A DNA stretch of 64,000 bases from Archilochus colubris. Lineage: Eukaryota > Chordata > Aves > Apodiformes > Trochilidae. Both the position numbers and the translations under genes were made by a program. Positions within the stretch are counted from its first letter, which is position 1; every line of letters starts with the position of its first letter. The stretch spans positions 120,388,467 through 120,452,466 of the forward strand of contig CM041084.1 in NCBI GenBank assembly GCA_023079485.1, written 5' to 3'. Positions 59,777 to 64,000 of this stretch are shown here, piece after piece. Below the pieces are notes generated by a model. That model searched no databases. It saw only the letters and a program-made list of their open reading frames with translations, and had not been told where the DNA came from.

Positions 59777-60186
59777 AGAGATTTTTTCTGCTGTTCTAGT
59801 TCTGGGGAAGTTTTTTTTACAGTTTGAACAAATATACTCACAATCAAATTTGGCTAGCATTTTTCCATGAACTAATACTTTTACGTGGGCTTTTCAGTCT
59901 GTAAAATGTGATTTATTTTAAATTAAAGAATGACCCAAACAGCATTTGAGACTAATACGAAAGGTTTTATAAAATATGTATATTGATTTTAACCAAGTGC
60001 AAGCTTTTTAGATAAAAAGACTCTTTGATCCATATCCAGCACACCAAAAACTAACTTTCCTGACTTTGATCTTAAAAAGACATAGAGAAGTTCTTGTCAG
60101 AGATGAAATACAGAAGTGAAAAGAGGTGAAAAATGAATGAAATGACATAACACTGGTTGAGCTTTGTTGTCCTTGCTATACTATAG

Positions 60187-60268
60187 TAGAACAGGCACTT
60201 CGTGCTAATATGATGGAACAGCTCAACAATTTTCAGGCACAAGGACCACTTGAGGGAAAATTCAATAA
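60187..60268 (+). CDS. Candidate exon C of an unrecognised gene
   Basis: Acceptor ccttgctatactatag, donor AATAA|GTAAGT. Enters in phase 1, leaves in phase 2. Joined to candidate B it reads VEQALRANMMEQLNNFQAQG then PLEGKFN. The composition looks amphipathic-helical. The phase match on both sides is the main support. Confidence 0.35.
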
Positions 60269-61386
60269 GTAAGTTAAGAATACCAAACCATAATCAGGCC
60301 TTGGGGAAGAAGCAGTATTGAAACACAACTTTTTTTGACAGTTTTGAGTGTAGCTCTGGTGGTCTGTTTCAAAAACTGTCAAAATGATGATAAGTGGTCT
60401 TAGGAGTCTAGTTTGACTCTTAAACCAAGTAATCTGGCTGCCTTTTGGTGTTAGTGCCGTTAGCAATTTTAAAAGTCTGCTTTTTGAAAGAGAAGAGAAG
60501 TTAAAATAGAAAAATGACTATGTTGGAAGTAAAGTAATTACTTTTCATGACATCCTCATCAAAATCAATAAGTTTGACTAATTAAGACATCTAAGCTGAA
60601 ATCAATAGTATCTGACAGCTAACACCTCCCTGTAGCAATAAGCCAGCATAAACAATTTTGCATCTATACTGATGTGAAAATTAGCCAATTTTATTTATAT
60701 CACTAAGTAATTAACATTTTCCCTATCAGCAAAGCCATTCCATACCTAGTATACTCCCTAAATTCCAAATTAAAAGCTGATGAAACTGACATACCCTCGG
60801 TCTTTTACTTCACATTTGCACTTTGTTACAAAAGAACTTTGATAGACTTGATGTTAGGGTTCTCTTTCCTCAGATGCCAGTGGACTATGACAGGCCATTA
60901 AAATGCATGCCATGGCCAAGAGCACCAAATGCAAATCCATCAGCCCAGAATGTGGAAAAAAACCCTCAGCCGATACCTGCTCTTTGTTTTATTTTTTCAT
61001 TAATGAGGTTTTAATTGGAATGCCTATGGGTGGATAGTTTCCTACCAGTTCTTCCACTGAGGGTTTGTCTGCATTCCTGCAAGTTTTTAGTCTTCCCCCA
61101 GTGGATTTCTGGAGATCTATGCTAAGTCTATGCTATAATACTCTTGAACCTCTTAGTGCACTGTAGAACAGGTTTATGGAAATCATGCCATCTTGAGGCT
61201 TTCTTGAGTTGGGAAAGGGATAGAGACAAGGAAAAAATCAAAATGCAACCTGTGTTACTCAACAGATATGCAGCTTGAGGTTTATTTTTCTGCTAGTTAG
61301 ATTCTGATTCACGCTGGAGTTTTTGTTCCTTCTGAATTTCTAGGTAGAAGTAATAGGTAACAACATTTTCCATCTTCACTTTGCAG
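60269..61386. other. Interval between candidate exons C and D
   Basis: 1.1 kb AT-rich DNA without repeats or other exon-like blocks. It would be an intron of the candidate gene. Confidence 0.4.
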
Positions 61387-61531
61387 TGAGGCTGTAACTC
61401 TTCAAACCATGATGCGGACCATCATAGCCTTCATTAAACCAAGAACAAACCTTATGGCATTACTCATAAGTGACCTTGAAGACAGATTAGGAAATTTAAG
61501 GAGAACAGAACAGATCAGAAGTGTCTTCTGA
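61387..61531 (+). CDS. Candidate terminal exon D of an unrecognised gene
   Basis: Acceptor cttcactttgcag; enters in phase 2 (AA|T = Asn) and continues for 47 codons to TGA. Starts EAVTLQTMMRTIIAFIKPRT and ends with a charged helix, SDLEDRLGNLRRTEQIRSVF. Together A to D would give a 126-residue C-terminal part. I could not assign a family. Poly-A evidence downstream is weak, so a decayed gene is also possible. Confidence 0.35.
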
Positions 61532-62189
61532 ATTATCCCGTTGTCCCTAGAATTCATTTGACATCTGTCCCTTTCCTGATATTTTTATTTTCCTTCCAAT
61601 TGCCATTGAGGTTTTGCACAGTTTATTTTGTTATATAATTCATGTCCAAATGAGTGTTATAAATTTTAATATAGTTGTCAGTAGCATACTAGAATTATGT
61701 CTTCCAGTCACTGAAGGTCTCACAGTAAAGAACCATTTGAATACATGTTAACTGCTCAGTGTCAACCATACGTATATTTTTCTCTTTCTCTCAGGCATAG
61801 ACACTTTTAGCTGGAGGTAGAGTATGAATTTAAGCATCCCTATGTGGCACCTATGTACTTTGGACTCTTAAAAAATTCTGAATTTTAGCTTGAAAATTAA
61901 TGAATGAAAGTAGCAGCATATCCTGTCCCAATTATAAAATACAAACCAAGACAATATGTATTAGAAAACACCGAATTCTCTCAGTAACATCTCAGACAAA
62001 CTGCTTCTGTGATTTTCTGTACCTCTAAGTACCTGGATACCAACTAACAAGAGGTTATTTAATTCATATTGGAGAAGAACTGCCCTAAGCAAGTAGTAAA
62101 CTTTATTTTTAGACATATTAGAAATTTCCTGTAGCCACAACTTTCCTTCCAATATTTTTTCATATCTCCATGCAATATTTGATTTGAGA
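61532..62189. other. Downstream DNA
   Basis: AT-rich. If candidate D is a terminal exon this would be its 3'UTR. No AATAAA in strong context was noted. Confidence 0.4.
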
Positions 62190-62650
62190 AGAAACATAGA
62201 ACCATGGAATATATCAAGTTGGAAGGGACCCATCAGGCTCATCCAGTTCAACTCCTGCTCCTGTGTAGGACACCCTAAAACTCACAATATGTGCTTGAGA
62301 GCATCATCCAAACACTTCTTGAACTCAGGCAGCCTTGGTGCTGTGGCCACTTCCTTGGGGACCCTGTTCTATTGCTCAACAGCCCACAGGGTGAAAAACC
62401 TTTTCCTGATATTTAACCTAAATGTCCCCTAATTCAGCTTCCTATCATTCCCTGTGTCCTGTTTTCAGTCACAGGAGTGAAGAAATTTGTACCAGCCCCA
62501 ACTCTTCCCCTCATGAGGAAGCTATATACTGCAATGAGGTCACCTCTCAAATATCTTTTCTCCCATCTGAACAATACAAGTGACCTCATAAGTCATGTCT
62601 TTCAGAACCTTCACCATCCTCGTGGCTCTCCTCTGGAAGAATTAAGTACA
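62190..62650 (-). mobile_element. CR1 LINE 3' region (~460 bp)
   Basis: Minus-strand CR1 of a different subfamily: 'agttggaagggacccatcag', 'catccagttcaactcctgc', 'cacttcttgaactcaggcag', 'ggtgctgtggccacttcc', 'gggtgaaaaaccttttcctg', 'cccctcatgaggaagct', 'ctgcaatgaggtcacctctc', 'ccttcaccatcctcgtggct'. Long and well ordered. The open frames at 62184-62432 and 62477-62698 are shadows of it. Confidence 0.93.
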
Positions 62651-64000
62651 AGTTTAAATTTAAGCATATATAGAATGATTAGTTTTGGACTGGGTTGACA
62701 AGAACATCCTTGACAGTTATTGTTTTTTCTTATTTATGTAATGCCTGCCCTAGCTTTGTTCATTTCAGTTGAATTTTTCTTTTGGATGAGGCTGCAGAGA
62801 ATTTAATCACCTCTGCTGATCTAACTTGCAGTAATGTGGACTGGCATGAGTGGATGGCATTCAAGTACCAAGCTCTGGCCCACTTGGGAAACCGTTCTGA
62901 ACCTGACTCAATGACCTCTGTGCTGTCCTTTTCTAGAAGTACCACTGCTAAAACAATTACAGAATTTTCACAGTTCACTACAAAGAAGATAAATTTACCT
63001 AGTAAAAGGGAAAAGATGGTAGAAAACCATAATAGAATCCCAAAATTTTGAAGTGACATGAGACAAACTGCATTGTTAGCAATCACAGGAAATACCATAA
63101 CATGCTCTCCCTTTTCCCCTTTCAGTTAGAGAAGGGGTCATACACAGGCTGTGGACTTAGGAGCAATGGATTCAGTTTCTCCATTTTTTCCCCTGTGTGT
63201 CTTTTGGCATATCTCTTGGCCCAGGTAGTTCTTAAGCTCCTCAAAAAAGCCTATAAATGGTTCTTGGGAACCAGTCTTAATGTCACAGTCTAAGGCTGTA
63301 GAAGAATATGGACAGAGCTGCATGAGATCTAACATTTCCCCAGAACAAACACATTGCTTAGAACGGAAGCTAATGAAGCACATCTCGGAAATAGATGTTT
63401 CCTAAAAAATCTTTGTGACTTGTTCATCTAACAAAAGAGTAAGTGCTTCCCTTGGGTGTGGGGAAAACTGGATTCAGATCCATGTTCTGCTTTTTCATGG
63501 CACTAAGGTAATAGAAGACCTTCCATGTGATAGATGAAAATTGCTGGATTAGAGACACTCCCTTTCTCCTTACTGAATAATTTATAAGGGACAGAGTAAC
63601 TCCAATAAGATAAATTTACACTTCACTGGAAAGCCCAGTATTTTCCGATTAGGGTATTGACATGGAAGCTGGCAGAGCAACAGTGAAAATTCTTGGAGTG
63701 GCTGCAAACGGAGGCCAAATGCTGAATGCAGATCTTCTACATCTGCGTGAGTGCTTTAGACTTCGGCTTACTCTATGCTCTTTCTGTCATTTTCTTTGCA
63801 AAAGAGCAAATCAAATTTAGATTCACTAGTCTCATAGAGGCTTAGTAATTGAGGCTTCCATCAGATGATGGCTTAAATTTTGCAATACTGCACCTGTTAC
63901 TTTTAAGAAACTAATCCTTTAAGTTTCCCCCTGTTTTTTTTTTCCCTTGGCCATAAAAATGGGATATTTGTGCCTCTCACATCCAATGAGCGTAATTATA
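62651..64000. other. Downstream DNA to window end
   Basis: No established gene. The overlapping frames near 62760-63098 lack splice context. One exon-like block is listed separately at 63653-63746. Confidence 0.5.
63653..63746 (+). CDS. Candidate exon or first coding exon, not recognised
   Basis: After a mediocre acceptor (ttttccgattag) the frame reads GIDMEAGRATVKILGVAANG then GQMLNADLLHL to a consensus donor (CTGC|GTGAGT). It could instead start at the ATG at 63662. The opposite strand is also open here, which weakens the case. The continuation would lie beyond the window. Confidence 0.2.

Larger units (their letters stand above)
53600..60186. other. Downstream intergenic or intronic DNA
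   Basis: 6.6 kb with a local duplication (54429-54589 and 55068-55238), an LTR-like block (56489-56942), one CR1 (57590-57836), a 23-bp tandem pair (58636-58681) and a G/T tract (59680-59776). No convincing exon. Confidence 0.5.

Noticed and set aside
59585..59860. Pro/Lys/Gln/Asn-rich frames on the minus strand
   Set aside because: Translation of a G/T-only simple-sequence tract.
62184..62698. Open frames of 73-82 codons
   Set aside because: They coincide with a CR1 3' region and have no independent support.

Overview
The window is a piece of a bird nuclear chromosome. It is AT-rich with small exons in long introns. The interspersed repeats are CR1 LINE 3' ends carrying the avian/reptilian CACAGAAT / ATTCTRTG terminal octamers and the 'ggttggaagggacct' core; nothing looks like mammalian Alu or L1. 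There are no bacterial-style operons, tRNAs, rRNAs or CRISPR arrays.

The one securely identified gene is HNF4G (hepatocyte nuclear factor 4 gamma, NR2A2), complete on the + strand from the start codon at 24847 to the stop at 41578. It has ten coding exons whose splice sites and phases all fit. The joined frame gives 453 residues: an A/B domain beginning MRLS as in HNF4A, two C4 zinc fingers, a hinge, a full ligand-binding domain ending in the AF-2 helix, and a divergent F domain. A 2.5 kb 3'UTR ends at an AATAAA at 44091.

Layout: 1-24.6 kb is upstream intergenic DNA with a few CR1 fragments, low-complexity tracts and two coding-like candidate exons (9.0 kb, 22.5 kb). 24.6-44.1 kb is HNF4G, whose introns hold CR1 copies and one short solo LTR. 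44.1-64 kb is downstream DNA with CR1 copies, a second copy of the same LTR family in opposite orientation, a third LTR-like block, a local duplication, and four small + strand blocks (52.86, 53.32, 60.19 and 61.39 kb) that look like the 3' exons of an unrecognised gene.

Main points for follow-up: (1) the ~200 bp LTR family, one copy of which has a perfect 6-bp target-site duplication; (2) the phase-consistent candidate gene downstream of HNF4G, possibly extending upstream so that HNF4G would lie inside one of its introns; (3) HNF4G substitutions, including Asn where HNF4A has the reported PKC-site serine in the DNA-binding domain. Identifications of HNF4G and CR1 come from recognising the sequence; everything about the second gene is inference.
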